64,000 nt of DNA from Bradyrhizobium elkanii WSM2783 (GCF_000472865.1 NZ_AXAP01000010.1:107468-171467); one strand, 5' to 3'. Shown: positions 20,190 to 28,822, numbered from the stretch's first letter. Notes: generated by a model from the letters alone, not told the origin. Translations and numbers: made by a program.

Positions 20190-21440
20190 ATGACGTCGAT
20201 TGCCGATCCAATTTCCGGAACGCAGCTTGCCGACGCCAAGGACGCGAGCGCAGCGGTCGCCGCCGCGCCCGCGATCACGATGCCCACGACCTCCGAGCGC
20301 GAATTGCGGCTGGATTTGTTCCGCGGGCTTGCGCTGTGGCTGATCTTCATCGACCATTTGCCTACGAACATTCTGACCTGGCTCACGATCCGCAATTACG
20401 GCTTCTCCGACGCGACCGAGATTTTCATCTTCATCTCCGGCTACACCGCGGCCTTCGTCTATGGCCGTGCGATGCTTCAGGCCGGCTTCGTGGTGGCGAC
20501 CGCGCGCATCCTGCGCCGCGTCTGGCAGATTTATGTCGCCCACGTGTTCCTGTTCACGATCTTTCTTGCGGAAATCTCCTACGTCGCCACTCGCTTCGAG
20601 AACCCGCTCTACACCGAAGAGATGGGGATCATGGATTTCCTCAAGCAGCCCGACGTCACCATCGTGCAGGCGCTGCTGTTGCGCTTCCGCCCTGTCAACA
20701 TGGACGTGCTGCCGCTCTACATCGTGCTGATGCTGTTCCTGCCCTTGATCCTGTGGCTGATGAAATGGCGGACCGACGTGACGCTGGCGCTCTCGGCCGG
20801 CCTCTACGTCCTGACCTGGCATTTCGACCTCTATCTCAGCGCCTATCCGAACGGCGTCTGGGCGTTCAATCCGTTCGCCTGGCAATTATTGTTCGTGTTC
20901 GGCGCCTGGTGCGCGCTCGGCGGCGCAAGAAGGATGTCGCGCATCCTGGCCTCCCCGATCACGCTCTGGATCTGCATTGCCTATCTGTTCGCGGCGTTCC
21001 TGGTCACGCTGTCCTGGTATCTGCCGCAGCTCGGCCACATCGTGCCGCGCCGCATCGAGCAGTGGATGTATCCGATCAACAAGACCGATCTGGACGTGTT
21101 GCGCTTTGCCCATTTCCTGGCGCTGGCGGCCATCACCGTCCGCGTCCTGCCCCGGGATTGGCCGGGCCTGAAATCGCCCTGGCTGCGACCTTTGATCCTC
21201 TGCGGCCAGCACTCCCTTGAGATATTCTGCCTTGGTGTGTTCCTGGCATTTGCCGGGCATTTCATCTTGGCCGAGGTGTCCGGCGGCGCCGGAATACACT
21301 TCCTGGTCAGCGTCACCGGGATTGTCATCATGTGCGCCATGGCGTGGGTGATTTCGTGGTACAAACACTCCGCCGACAAAGGTGCCGCGCGATACAAGAG
21401 CGCCGGCGGCAATGCCGACCTGGCGGGAGGGGCGGTATGA
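20190..21440 (+). CDS. opgC: OpgC-like membrane acyltransferase for periplasmic glucans
   Basis: A 416-residue integral membrane protein with about ten segments. The conserved start RELRLDLFRGLALWLIFIDH and TEIFIFISGYTAAFVYGR define the OpgC family, which adds succinyl groups to osmoregulated periplasmic glucans. The first 30 residues are Ala-rich and cytosolic. Its TGA overlaps the ATG of the next gene as ATGA, and a second SGNH gene follows, suggesting one operon for surface-glucan modification. The succinyl donor specificity is inferred from the family. Confidence 0.88.
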   Translation: MTSIADPISGTQLADAKDASAAVAAAPAITMPTTSERELRLDLFRGLALWLIFIDHLPTNILTWLTIRNYGFSDATEIFIFISGYTAAFVYGRAMLQAGFVVATARILRRVWQIYVAHVFLFTIFLAEISYVATRFENPLYTEEMGIMDFLKQPDVTIVQALLLRFRPVNMDVLPLYIVLMLFLPLILWLMKWRTDVTLALSAGLYVLTWHFDLYLSAYPNGVWAFNPFAWQLLFVFGAWCALGGARRMSRILASPITLWICIAYLFAAFLVTLSWYLPQLGHIVPRRIEQWMYPINKTDLDVLRFAHFLALAAITVRVLPRDWPGLKSPWLRPLILCGQHSLEIFCLGVFLAFAGHFILAEVSGGAGIHFLVSVTGIVIMCAMAWVISWYKHSADKGAARYKSAGGNADLAGGAV

Positions 21441-22195
21441 AGTCCGGCTTATGGACTATGCTAGGCCTGACATTGCTGGCCGTTTATCTGTCGGCGGCCC
21501 CGGCGCGCGCCGGCGATCCCGAGCAGATCTGCGACGTCCCGGCCAATCTGCTGGCCACCGAAAGCTCGTTGCGCAAGGTTGCCGAGGCGGTGCGAAGCGG
21601 CCAGCCGCTGAATGTGCTGGTGGTCGGCAGCCGCTCCTCCACGATTCCCTCTTCCGAGGCCAGCGCGTACCCGGCAAAGTTGCAGGCAGCGCTGAAGGAA
21701 AGCCTGCCCAGCACGACCGTTAACCTGTCCGTAGAACTGCAGGGCGCCAAAACCACGGCGGATACAGCCGACACCCTTGTTAAGCTGGTGGAAGCAAAAA
21801 GGCCTACTTTGGTGATCTGGCAGACGGGAACCGTCGATGCCATCCGAGCTACCGATCCCGACGACTTTCGCAGCGCTCTGGATGCGGGAATTGGTGCATT
21901 GCAACAGGCGGGAACCGACGTGGTCCTGGTCAATCTTCAGTACAGCCCCCGCACCGAAAGCATGATTTCCGGATCACCATACCTAGATAATATGCGGGTG
22001 TCGGCGCACGAACATGATGTCCCGCTGTTTGATCGTTTCGCCATCATGCATCACTGGAACGATGCTGGTGATTTCGACCTGTTCAGCTCCGCCCACGGCG
22101 TGGAATTGGCCAAGCGGGTGCATGCCTGTCTCGGCCGTGCGCTGTCGAAATTCGTGATCGACGCGGCCCACCTCGGACCGGCGCAGCAGAACTAA
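21437..22195 (+). CDS. secreted SGNH-hydrolase-like protein with altered catalytic residues
   Basis: A 252-residue protein with a signal peptide (cut near PARAG-DPE). The fold resembles the SGNH protein encoded next (both have VVGSRSST/AFGSSST, LVIWQxGT, VLVxxQYSPR, SAHG/GLHM blocks). Block III reads GTVDA where the active family has GTN, and block V reads SSAHG where it has DGLH, so the oxyanion Asn and catalytic Asp appear lost. It may bind glycans or assist its neighbour instead of catalysing. It is translationally coupled to opgC. Confidence 0.75.
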   Translation: MKSGLWTMLGLTLLAVYLSAAPARAGDPEQICDVPANLLATESSLRKVAEAVRSGQPLNVLVVGSRSSTIPSSEASAYPAKLQAALKESLPSTTVNLSVELQGAKTTADTADTLVKLVEAKRPTLVIWQTGTVDAIRATDPDDFRSALDAGIGALQQAGTDVVLVNLQYSPRTESMISGSPYLDNMRVSAHEHDVPLFDRFAIMHHWNDAGDFDLFSSAHGVELAKRVHACLGRALSKFVIDAAHLGPAQQN

Positions 22196-22210
22196 AGGGA
22201 ACCAGCGTTA

Positions 22211-23227
22211 ATGAGGACCTACCGCCCTTTTTGTCGAAGCACATGGCTGGTCGCAGCCGCCGCCGTCACGGCGTCCGTGCTCGTGACGTCGCCGCTGCAC
22301 GCGCAAGTTGCGCAAGGCGACCAGCATGCCGCGCTTACTGACGGCGCGAAATCCCACGCCCCATCCGACAAATCGGGACCATCCACGCCGGCCATTTCGT
22401 CCGGTGCTGCGGCCGCCGCCGAGGCTGATGCCCAGAAGGGCATCGCCGGCAAGGCGATCGATAAGGTGAAGGAGGTCGCGAAGTCGGCCAGCGACATTTT
22501 CCGTCGCGTGCCCTGCCTGCCGCCGAAGGGCATCTCGAAAACGATGGGCTCGCTGCCCCATGTCGCGAGCAAGCTTGCCGCGGGCCAGCCGGTCACCATC
22601 ATCGCCTTCGGCTCGTCCTCGACCCAGGGCTACGGCTCCTCGGCGCCGGAATTCACCTATCCGAACCGCCTTGCGGCGCAACTGCACCGGCAATATCCCG
22701 GCGCCGACATCCGCGTCGTCAACCGCGGCCGGGGCGGCGAGGACGCGCCGGAGATGATGCAGCGGCTGCAGACCGAGGTGATCGACGCCCACCCGGACCT
22801 CGTGATCTGGCAGGTCGGCACCAATGCCGTGCTGCGCAATCTCGACCCCGGCGAGACCGAAAAAATGGTCGAGGATGGCGTGACGCGCATCCAGTCGGCC
22901 GGTGCCGACGTCGTGCTGGTCGATCCCCAATATTCGCCGCGCGTCACCGAGCGTGCCGCCAGCGCCAACAAGATGATCCGGCTGCTCAACCACATCGCCG
23001 AGCTCCGCCATGTCAGCATCTTCCCGCGTTTTGAAGTGATGCGCGACTGGCACGAGAAACAGTCGATCCCGATCGACAGCTTCGTGATCGCCGACGGCCT
23101 GCACATGAACGATTGGGGCTATGCCTGTTTCGCCCAGTTGCTCGGCGACGACATCATCAAGTCGGTCGGTCAGATCAAGCTCGGCGTCAACGTGCCGGCG
23201 GATGTGCGGACGTATCGGCCGATGTAA
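22211..23227 (+). CDS. secreted SGNH/GDSL-family hydrolase
   Basis: A 338-residue protein with a signal peptide (to about residue 32) and a low-complexity Ala-rich linker, then an SGNH domain from about residue 115. Catalytic blocks look intact: Ser in AFGSSSTQGYG, Gly in NRGRGGED, Asn in WQVGTNAVLRN, and Asp/His in DGLHMNDWGY. It probably removes or transfers an acyl group on a periplasmic or surface glycan. It starts 15 bases after the degenerate SGNH gene and belongs to the opgC operon. Confidence 0.8.
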   Translation: MRTYRPFCRSTWLVAAAAVTASVLVTSPLHAQVAQGDQHAALTDGAKSHAPSDKSGPSTPAISSGAAAAAEADAQKGIAGKAIDKVKEVAKSASDIFRRVPCLPPKGISKTMGSLPHVASKLAAGQPVTIIAFGSSSTQGYGSSAPEFTYPNRLAAQLHRQYPGADIRVVNRGRGGEDAPEMMQRLQTEVIDAHPDLVIWQVGTNAVLRNLDPGETEKMVEDGVTRIQSAGADVVLVDPQYSPRVTERAASANKMIRLLNHIAELRHVSIFPRFEVMRDWHEKQSIPIDSFVIADGLHMNDWGYACFAQLLGDDIIKSVGQIKLGVNVPADVRTYRPM

Positions 23228-23251
23228 TACCGCTGTTGCTGCCCACCCCGC

Positions 23252-23393
23252 TGTCGTCCCGGGCTTGACCCGGAACCCATAACCACAGGGAGAGGTGATG
23301 GGCGAAGCCGTAACAGCTTGCTCGCGCCACAACATCTCCCTGTGGTTATGGGTCCCCGCCCCGGGCGCAATTGCGCCCTAGGCGGGGACGACA
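23252..23393. repeat. nested cruciform repeat, copy 3 of 3
   Basis: Outer stem TGTCGTCCC/GGGACGACA, central arms ACCCATAACCACAGGGAGA and TCTCCCTGTGGTTATGGGT, and flanking hairpins CCGGGCTTGACCCGG and GCGCAATTGCGC. It lies between the convergent SGNH gene and metZ. Confidence 0.88.
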
Positions 23394-23413
23394 GTTGTGT
23401 GCGTTGCAGGAGT

Positions 23414-24598
23414 TCACACCGCCTCCAGCGCCTGGGCAAAATCCTCGATCAAATCGTCGGCGTGCTCGAGGCCGGCGGAGAAGCGAATAAAACCTTCGCT
23501 GATGCCGAGCTCGGCGCGCGCTTCCGGCGCGAGGCGCTGATGCGTCGTGGTGGCGGGGTGCGTGACGAGGCTCTTGGCATCGCCGAGATTGTTGGAGATG
23601 CGCGAGATCTTGAGCGCGTTGAGGCAGCGGAACGCGCCGGCCTTGCCGCCCTTCACCTCGAACCCGATCAGGGTCGATCCCGACCGCATCTGCTTCTTCA
23701 CGGTGGCTGCCTGCGGATGATCGGCGCGGCCCGGATAGATCAGCCGCGTGATCTTCGGATGGCTTGCGAGCGCATCCGCGATCTTCGCGGCCGTCTCGGT
23801 CTGCGCCCGGACGCGCACCGCCAAGGTCTCCAGCCCCTTCAGCAGTATCCACGCATTGAACGGCGACATCGACGGCCCGGTCTGGCGCAGGAAGTTATGG
23901 ATATGCTCGGTGATGAACGCCTCGGAGGAGAGGATGATGCCGCCGAGGCAGCGCCCCTGGCCGTCGATATGCTTGGTCGCGGAATAGACCACGACGTCGG
24001 CGCCGAGCGACAGCGGGCTCTGCCAGATCGGGGTGGCGAACACATTGTCGACGATCAGCCGTGCGCCGCCTTGATGCGCGATCTCGGCGATCGCGCCGAT
24101 GTCGAGCACGTCGAGCGTCGGATTGGTCGGGCTCTCGAGGAAGCACGTCTTCGTGTTCGGCCGGATCGCCTTTTTCCACTGGTCGAGGTCGAGCCCGTCG
24201 ACCAGTGTCGACTGGATGCCGTAGCGCGGCAAGAGGTCCTCCACCACGTAGCGGCACGAGCCGAACATCGCTTTCGAGGCCACCACGTGATCGCCGGCCT
24301 TCAGCGGCGCGAGGATCGCAGTCGTCACCGCCGCCATGCCGGTCGCGGTCGCGCGCGCAGCTTCCGCGCCCTCGAGCTCGATCATGCGGCGCTCGAACAT
24401 CGAGACGTCGGGGTTGGAGAAACGCGAATACAGGAAGCCGGGATCCTCGCCCTTGAATCGCGCCTCGCATTCCTCGGCCGTGGCGTAGACGAACCCTTGG
24501 GTCAGGAATATTGCTTCGGACGTCTCGCCAAATTGTGAGCGTAGCGTTCCGGAATGAACCAGCCGGGTTTCGGGGCGGTAGCGTGTAGCTGCAGACAT
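23414..24598 (-). CDS. metZ: O-succinylhomoserine sulfhydrylase MetZ
   Basis: A Cys/Met-metabolism PLP enzyme of 394 residues that makes homocysteine from O-succinylhomoserine and sulfide. Motifs include YSRFSNPDVSMFERRMIELE, ESPTNPTLDVLDI and the PLP lysine K209 in SATKHIDGQGR. ATG 24598 follows GGAGGTCC by two bases; the open frame continues upstream through the leader but that part is not coding. The leader contains a SAM-II riboswitch, a terminator and an extra hairpin, so the gene should be shut off when S-adenosylmethionine is high. Confidence 0.95.
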   Translation of the reverse strand: MSAATRYRPETRLVHSGTLRSQFGETSEAIFLTQGFVYATAEECEARFKGEDPGFLYSRFSNPDVSMFERRMIELEGAEAARATATGMAAVTTAILAPLKAGDHVVASKAMFGSCRYVVEDLLPRYGIQSTLVDGLDLDQWKKAIRPNTKTCFLESPTNPTLDVLDIGAIAEIAHQGGARLIVDNVFATPIWQSPLSLGADVVVYSATKHIDGQGRCLGGIILSSEAFITEHIHNFLRQTGPSMSPFNAWILLKGLETLAVRVRAQTETAAKIADALASHPKITRLIYPGRADHPQAATVKKQMRSGSTLIGFEVKGGKAGAFRCLNALKISRISNNLGDAKSLVTHPATTTHQRLAPEARAELGISEGFIRFSAGLEHADDLIEDFAQALEAV

Positions 24599-24611
24599 TA
24601 GGACCTCCAAC

Positions 24612-24643
24612 GTGACCATTTTCGTCCTTGGGAAAATGGTCAC
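24612..24643 (-). promoter_or_regulatory. 12-bp perfect hairpin just upstream of the metZ ribosome site
   Basis: On the minus strand, GTGACCATTTTC and GAAAATGGTCAC pair perfectly around an 8-base loop. It lies between the T-tract of the terminator and the GGAGG of metZ. It is not part of the usual SAM-II aptamer. It could stabilise the read-through message or tune translation. Confidence 0.75.
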
Positions 24644-24667
24644 AAAAAAACCGGCCTGAAGGGCCGG
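24644..24667 (-). terminator. intrinsic terminator in the metZ leader
   Basis: On the minus strand, CCGGCC-CTTCA-GGCCGG is followed by seven T. Its left arm can instead pair with an upstream GGCCGGG (24681-24687), forming an exclusive alternative hairpin. This supports control by transcription attenuation. Confidence 0.85.
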
Positions 24668-24684
24668 GATCGCTGAGGTCCCCG

Positions 24685-24742
24685 GCCTGTTTAGCGACTT
24701 ATTTAACGTGGCTGCAAGCCGGCCGGCTCAAATCACCACGGG
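24685..24742 (-). promoter_or_regulatory. SAM-II riboswitch aptamer
   Basis: The minus strand reads GTGGTGATTTGAGCCGG, then GCTTGCAGCCACGTTAAA and TAAGTCGCTAAA. This matches the compact SAM-II pseudoknot known upstream of metA/metZ genes in alphaproteobacteria, with P1 GTGG(T)/(G)CCAC and the conserved GATTTG and GCTAAA parts. It precedes a terminator and metZ. Confidence 0.94.
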
Positions 24743-24857
24743 ATAAGTCATGCTGATATTCGTTCCCGCCCTTTCCGTCAAGGCGGGCATCGGCTAACCG
24801 ATAAAATCCATTTTTTGGGCCTTTTATGGCTCTAAGCCGTCTTGAGGGACCGCGTCT

Positions 24858-25964
24858 GTGTCGTTCGTACTGCAAGACGATGCCAATGGGATCCTGCCCG
24901 ACCGCATGATCGCGGCGATGGCGGACGCGGGCCTGATCCTGCCGGTCTATCCCTTTGTGGAGAGCCAGATCCAGCCCGCGAGCCTCGATCTTCGCCTCGG
25001 CGACATCGCCTACCGCGTGCGCGCGAGCTTTCTGCCCGGTCCCGACGCCACCGTTGCCGAGCGCATCGACGAGCTCAAGTTGCACGAGATCGATCTCGCC
25101 GACGACGCGGTGCTGGAGACCAATTGCGTCTACATCGTGCCGCTGCTCGAGAGCCTCGCGCTGCCGCCGGAGATCGTCGCAGCTGCGAACCCGAAGAGTT
25201 CGACCGGGCGGCTCGATGTCTTCACCCGCGTGATCGCCGACGGCACGCGCCGTTTCGACATGATCGGGGCCGGCTATCACGGCCCGCTCTATGCCGAGAT
25301 CAGCCCCAAGACGTTTCCGATCCTGGTGCGCGAAGGCTCGCGGCTGTCCCAGGTGCGCTTCCGCACCGGCGATGCCATCCTCAGCGCCGCCGAGCTCGAC
25401 GCGCTACATGACGCCGAACGCCTGGTCGATATCGACGATGCCGATCTCACCAATGGCGTCGCGGTTTCGGTTGATCTCTCGGGCGAGAATTCCGGCGGCT
25501 TCGTCGGCTATCGCGCCAAGCGCCACACCGGCGTGGTCGATGTCGATCGCCGCGGCGGTTATCCGGTCGATGATTTCTGGGAGCCGATCCGCGCGCGCCC
25601 CGACGGCAGCCTGATCCTCGATCCCGGCGAGTTCTATATCCTCGCCTCGAAGGAAGCCGTGCAGGTACCGCCGGACTACGCCGCCGAGATGGTGCCGTTC
25701 GATCCCTTGGTCGGTGAATTCCGCGTGCACTATGCCGGCTTCTTCGATCCCGGCTTCGGCTATGCCGGCGCCGGCGGTCAGGGCGCCCGCGCCGTGCTGG
25801 AAGTGCGCTCGCGCGAAGTGCCGTTCATCCTCGAGCACGGCCAGATCGTCGGCCGCCTGGTCTATGAGAAGATGCTTGCCCGGCCCGATGCGATGTACGG
25901 TCAGCGCATCGGCTCGAATTACCAGGCCCAGGGCCTGAAGCTTTCCAAGCATTTCAGGGTGTGA
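24858..25964 (+). CDS. dcd: dCTP deaminase, long two-domain form
   Basis: Deaminates dCTP to dUTP, feeding thymidylate synthesis. At 368 residues it is about twice the length of E. coli Dcd and belongs to the long alphaproteobacterial form. The N-half contains QPASLDLRLG and NPKSSTGRLDVFTRV; the C-half (from about residue 240) repeats the same fold (ILDPGEFYILASKEAVQVPP, then GGQGARAVLEVRS). The active-site KSSTGR of the N-half is intact. The start is GTG 24858. It diverges from the metZ leader. Confidence 0.88.
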   Translation: MSFVLQDDANGILPDRMIAAMADAGLILPVYPFVESQIQPASLDLRLGDIAYRVRASFLPGPDATVAERIDELKLHEIDLADDAVLETNCVYIVPLLESLALPPEIVAAANPKSSTGRLDVFTRVIADGTRRFDMIGAGYHGPLYAEISPKTFPILVREGSRLSQVRFRTGDAILSAAELDALHDAERLVDIDDADLTNGVAVSVDLSGENSGGFVGYRAKRHTGVVDVDRRGGYPVDDFWEPIRARPDGSLILDPGEFYILASKEAVQVPPDYAAEMVPFDPLVGEFRVHYAGFFDPGFGYAGAGGQGARAVLEVRSREVPFILEHGQIVGRLVYEKMLARPDAMYGQRIGSNYQAQGLKLSKHFRV

Positions 25965-26407
25965 GCGCGAAATTTCCTGTTGCTCATTTGGTACGGTTAG
26001 CCCTGAATCACAGATTACATTCTTTGTGACCACCATAACGACACAAAGACGTCGTGGCCTATCTCAGGGGCCGACGGCTTGATGGGTGGTCGGTGGATTA
26101 CACTGTAACCTGTTTCGAGGTCATTGCGGCTTGGCTCGCCTTCAATGGGCTTGTTGCCATTGCACTGACCTATTGCGCCCCGGGTGAGCGCCGTTGGCGC
26201 CGTCAGCGATCAGAACCTGTCGACCGTGGTCGTAGCCGCCACCATTCGGAAGGGGAAACGACAATCTTGATCGTGTTCGAGGCTACGTAGCGCTCGCTTG
26301 ATCTCACACGACGCGGGTTGTGGCCTGGACGCATCGACAGTGCCGGAAATGTTCCCCTGGGGTCGAATCTTTTTGACTGATCAGAGGTGAGATCATCCAC
26401 TAAAGGC
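25965..26407. other. gap without a convincing gene
   Basis: About 440 bases between dcd and the small ORF. A GTG-started frame (26054-26290) has no recognisable domain and an unlikely composition at its end. AT content rises near 26360-26480, suggesting promoter sequence for the downstream genes. Confidence 0.4.
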
Positions 26408-26491
26408 ATGTTTGATGCCGTAATTTCATGTCTGATTATATTGAGCGTCGGTATTCTTATCGCCCATGCTATCGACGCACTGCGACCCTAG
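26408..26491 (+). CDS. possible 27-residue membrane miniprotein
   Basis: ATG 26408 opens a frame MFDAVISCLIILSVGILIAH followed by AIDALRP and a TAG. It has one strong hydrophobic helix with charged ends, and a form seen among small proteins of Bradyrhizobium. The ribosome site is weak (AAAGG too close, GAGGTGAG 15 bases away). It lies 42 bases before the cyclase gene. Function unknown. Confidence 0.4.
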   Translation: MFDAVISCLIILSVGILIAHAIDALRP

Positions 26492-26533
26492 TGGCCGAGT
26501 GTCGTCGCCGGACATTTGAGGTATGCTCGGCAC

Positions 26534-27952
26534 ATGCAGGATAGCGACACCCTGTTCGACGCCTTGCGCCGCTCGGCCGACCCGGTCGTGGTCGATGCTG
26601 TCGATAATCTCGTCCAGAACGGCCGTGACGAGGAACTCGCCCGGCTCAATGCCGTGGCCTTCGCTGCCGGCAGCGGCCTGGACGAGGAAAAGGTCATCGC
26701 GGCCCTTCTGCACGCATCGCGGCTTGGGCTGTTCGAGATGTCCTGGAACATTCTATGTCCGAGTTGCGGCGGCATCCTCGGCGCCAACGCCACGTTGCGG
26801 AGCGTGCAGAAGGAGGACTACCACTGCGCTTTCTGCGGGGTGGCGAGCGAGCCGGTGCTGGACGAAACGGTGGAGGTCAGCTTCACGGTCAGCCCACGGA
26901 TTCGCCGCATCGCCGCCCACTCTCCGGACCAACTCGGCTTCTGGGACTATCACCGGCAGGTCTTTTTTGGGACGGGGGTCGTCTCCCCCAAGCCGGACGC
27001 GTTCGCTGAACTCGCCAGTAAGGCTGTGTTGGAGACGATCGAGCTGCACGCCGGCGAACGGATGATTCTGGCTCTGCAACTTCCGGCGCAGCCCGTGATC
27101 GTCTTCGACCCGGTGACCCATATTGCCCATTTGATCGAGACCTCAGGCGAACCGACGGCGGAACGCCGCGAGCTCTCGATGATCTTCATGAACGCCCCTA
27201 CCGGCCTCAGCCGCATCACCCTGTCTCCGGGTCCATTGCGTCTTCTGCTAGACAACCGAACGGAGCGCCGGATTCTGGTCGGCGTCTATGTGACGGGCCC
27301 GGAGCTGGAGCGGCTGATCGGCGGCCGCCGCCCCTTCCTTACCGCCAAGCGATTGCTGACGAACCAGACATTCCGCGACCTCTATCGGACGGAGAGCCTC
27401 GACGTCGAGCAGCGGCTCAAGATCATGAGCCTGACGTTCCTGTTCACGGACCTGAAGGGGTCGACCGACCTGTACGATCGCGTCGGCGATCTCGTCGCCT
27501 ATGATCTGGTGCGCTCGCACTTCCAGATCCTGAACGAAATCGTGGCGTCTGAATCCGGCGCCGTGGTCAAGACCATCGGTGACGCCGTAATGGCGACCTT
27601 CCCGGTGCCGCACCGCGCCGTCTCCGCCGCCCTCAAGATGCGCGATTCGATGCGAGCGCTGAATGTCCGGCGGGGCGCGGAGGAATTGATCCTGAAGATC
27701 GGAATTCACGAGGGGCCCTGTCTTGCGGTGAACCTGAACGACCGGCAGGATTACTTCGGCCAGACAGTGAACATCGCATCGCGGGTGCAGGCTTTGGCCA
27801 CAGGCGACAGCATCTTCGCCACCCAGGCGGTGGTGCAGGATCCGGAATCGGCCCGACTCATTTCGTCGCGCGGGGTGGATGCCCAACCTCAGGTGATGAC
27901 TCTCCGCGGTGTCGGCGAGCGCATGCCCATCTTCGCGATAACGATAAGCTGA
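26534..27952 (+). CDS. class III adenylate/guanylate cyclase with N-terminal zinc ribbon region
   Basis: A 472-residue soluble protein. The N-terminal part, of the type found in DUF5939 cyclases, includes a zinc-ribbon pair CPSCGG (about residue 75) and CAFCG (about 98). The C-terminal class III cyclase domain begins near residue 300: FTDLKGSTDLYD carries the first metal Asp, KTIGDAVMATF the second, and YFGQTVNIASRVQ the late Asn/Arg positions. It should make a cyclic nucleotide; ATP or GTP preference is not certain. ATG 26534 is preferred over TTG 26516. Confidence 0.85.
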   Translation: MQDSDTLFDALRRSADPVVVDAVDNLVQNGRDEELARLNAVAFAAGSGLDEEKVIAALLHASRLGLFEMSWNILCPSCGGILGANATLRSVQKEDYHCAFCGVASEPVLDETVEVSFTVSPRIRRIAAHSPDQLGFWDYHRQVFFGTGVVSPKPDAFAELASKAVLETIELHAGERMILALQLPAQPVIVFDPVTHIAHLIETSGEPTAERRELSMIFMNAPTGLSRITLSPGPLRLLLDNRTERRILVGVYVTGPELERLIGGRRPFLTAKRLLTNQTFRDLYRTESLDVEQRLKIMSLTFLFTDLKGSTDLYDRVGDLVAYDLVRSHFQILNEIVASESGAVVKTIGDAVMATFPVPHRAVSAALKMRDSMRALNVRRGAEELILKIGIHEGPCLAVNLNDRQDYFGQTVNIASRVQALATGDSIFATQAVVQDPESARLISSRGVDAQPQVMTLRGVGERMPIFAITIS

Positions 27953-28037
27953 CCAGAGCACTTTAGCCCGGTTGACCGCCAGCGGCGACATGCTTTTCCG
28001 TTGCGGCCGGGGACCGACGTCGGACGGGCTTCACAGA

Positions 28038-28361
28038 TTAGAAGCCTGCCGGCTTGCCTTTCTGGTTCGGCGAAACACAGTTCTGGCAGATATTCAGTTT
28101 GCGCCTGAGCTGATCGTCATCAGCCCGCTGGCGCGCTGCTTCTTCCTCCCAGTTCGTGGATTTTGACGCCGAACCTTGCGCCGTTTCGTCCCTCCGCTTG
28201 CGGGCCGTCCCTTGCTGCGGAAGAGAAGGGATGGCTTCCGCTGGAGGCTGATAGAAGCCGTCTATATCGGTGGGGCCCAACGAGCCCTGCTGGGCGTAGC
28301 AGCGCTCGCCAGATTGGCAGAATACCGCGGCCAACAGTAGGCCAGCATAGATGAGCTTCAT
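28038..28361 (-). CDS. small secreted protein of unknown function
   Basis: A 107-residue product with a signal peptide (MKLIYAGLLLAAVFC...CYAQQ). The mature part is polar, with a charged helix NWEEEAARQRADDDQLRRKL and a C-terminal CQNC pair. GGAGGAGAG upstream gives a strong ribosome site, supporting a real gene. I do not recognise the family. The CxxC could bind a metal or form a disulfide in the periplasm. Confidence 0.65.
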   Translation of the reverse strand: MKLIYAGLLLAAVFCQSGERCYAQQGSLGPTDIDGFYQPPAEAIPSLPQQGTARKRRDETAQGSASKSTNWEEEAARQRADDDQLRRKLNICQNCVSPNQKGKPAGF

Positions 28362-28621
28362 GGACTCTCCTCCGGCACAATAAGGACCACCGGGCCGTGG
28401 CGGCAGCGATGCTCTTATAGCAGCAGTTTCTCAAGTCCCGTCGATGCGCGCGATAGATTATGGCGGCATCGGACCGGGCCCCGGCGACGCGCGCGGCCTT
28501 GGGCCCGGGGAGTCGCGCAAAATCTGTCTTGGAAACGACCGTCAAGGAATTTGGCGAACTCCGTCAGCCCTGGCGGACGCCGGGCTGGCGAAAGCGAAGC
28601 CCTGGCGAGAGCCCGCCGCGA

Positions 28622-28822
28622 TCACATTGGCGGGCCGCTCCAGTCGAAGCGACAAGTTGAAATTTGAGGATTGGCCAAGCTTTGCACGGCCGACCATTCC
28701 TCGTTCAACCGCCTTTCGACAAACCCACGCTCAAGATCCGTAAAATTGGTCGCCAGCAGCCGCCGGTATCGGCTGATGTTGCTGTCATGGGCCCGCAGAC
28801 GGGCGACTTTCTCGTTGGTCAT
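28622..28822 (-). CDS. small hypothetical protein, predicted helical
   Basis: A 66-residue product beginning MTNEKVARLRAHDSNISRYR and continuing with a second charged helix (LTDLERGFVERRLNEEW-like). The form, a short two-helix protein with many Arg and Glu, is common among uncharacterised Bradyrhizobium genes. No strong ribosome site is visible. ATG 28822 is preferred over an upstream start that adds nine hydrophobic residues. Confidence 0.5.
   Translation of the reverse strand: MTNEKVARLRAHDSNISRYRRLLATNFTDLERGFVERRLNEEWSAVQSLANPQISTCRFDWSGPPM

Noticed and set aside
20024..21220. A 398-residue frame overlapping opgC
   Set aside because: Same region encodes OpgC in a different frame with clear membrane topology; this frame has none.
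26054..26290. A 78-residue GTG-started frame between dcd and the cyclase
   Set aside because: No ribosome site, no domain, and a random-looking C-terminal half.
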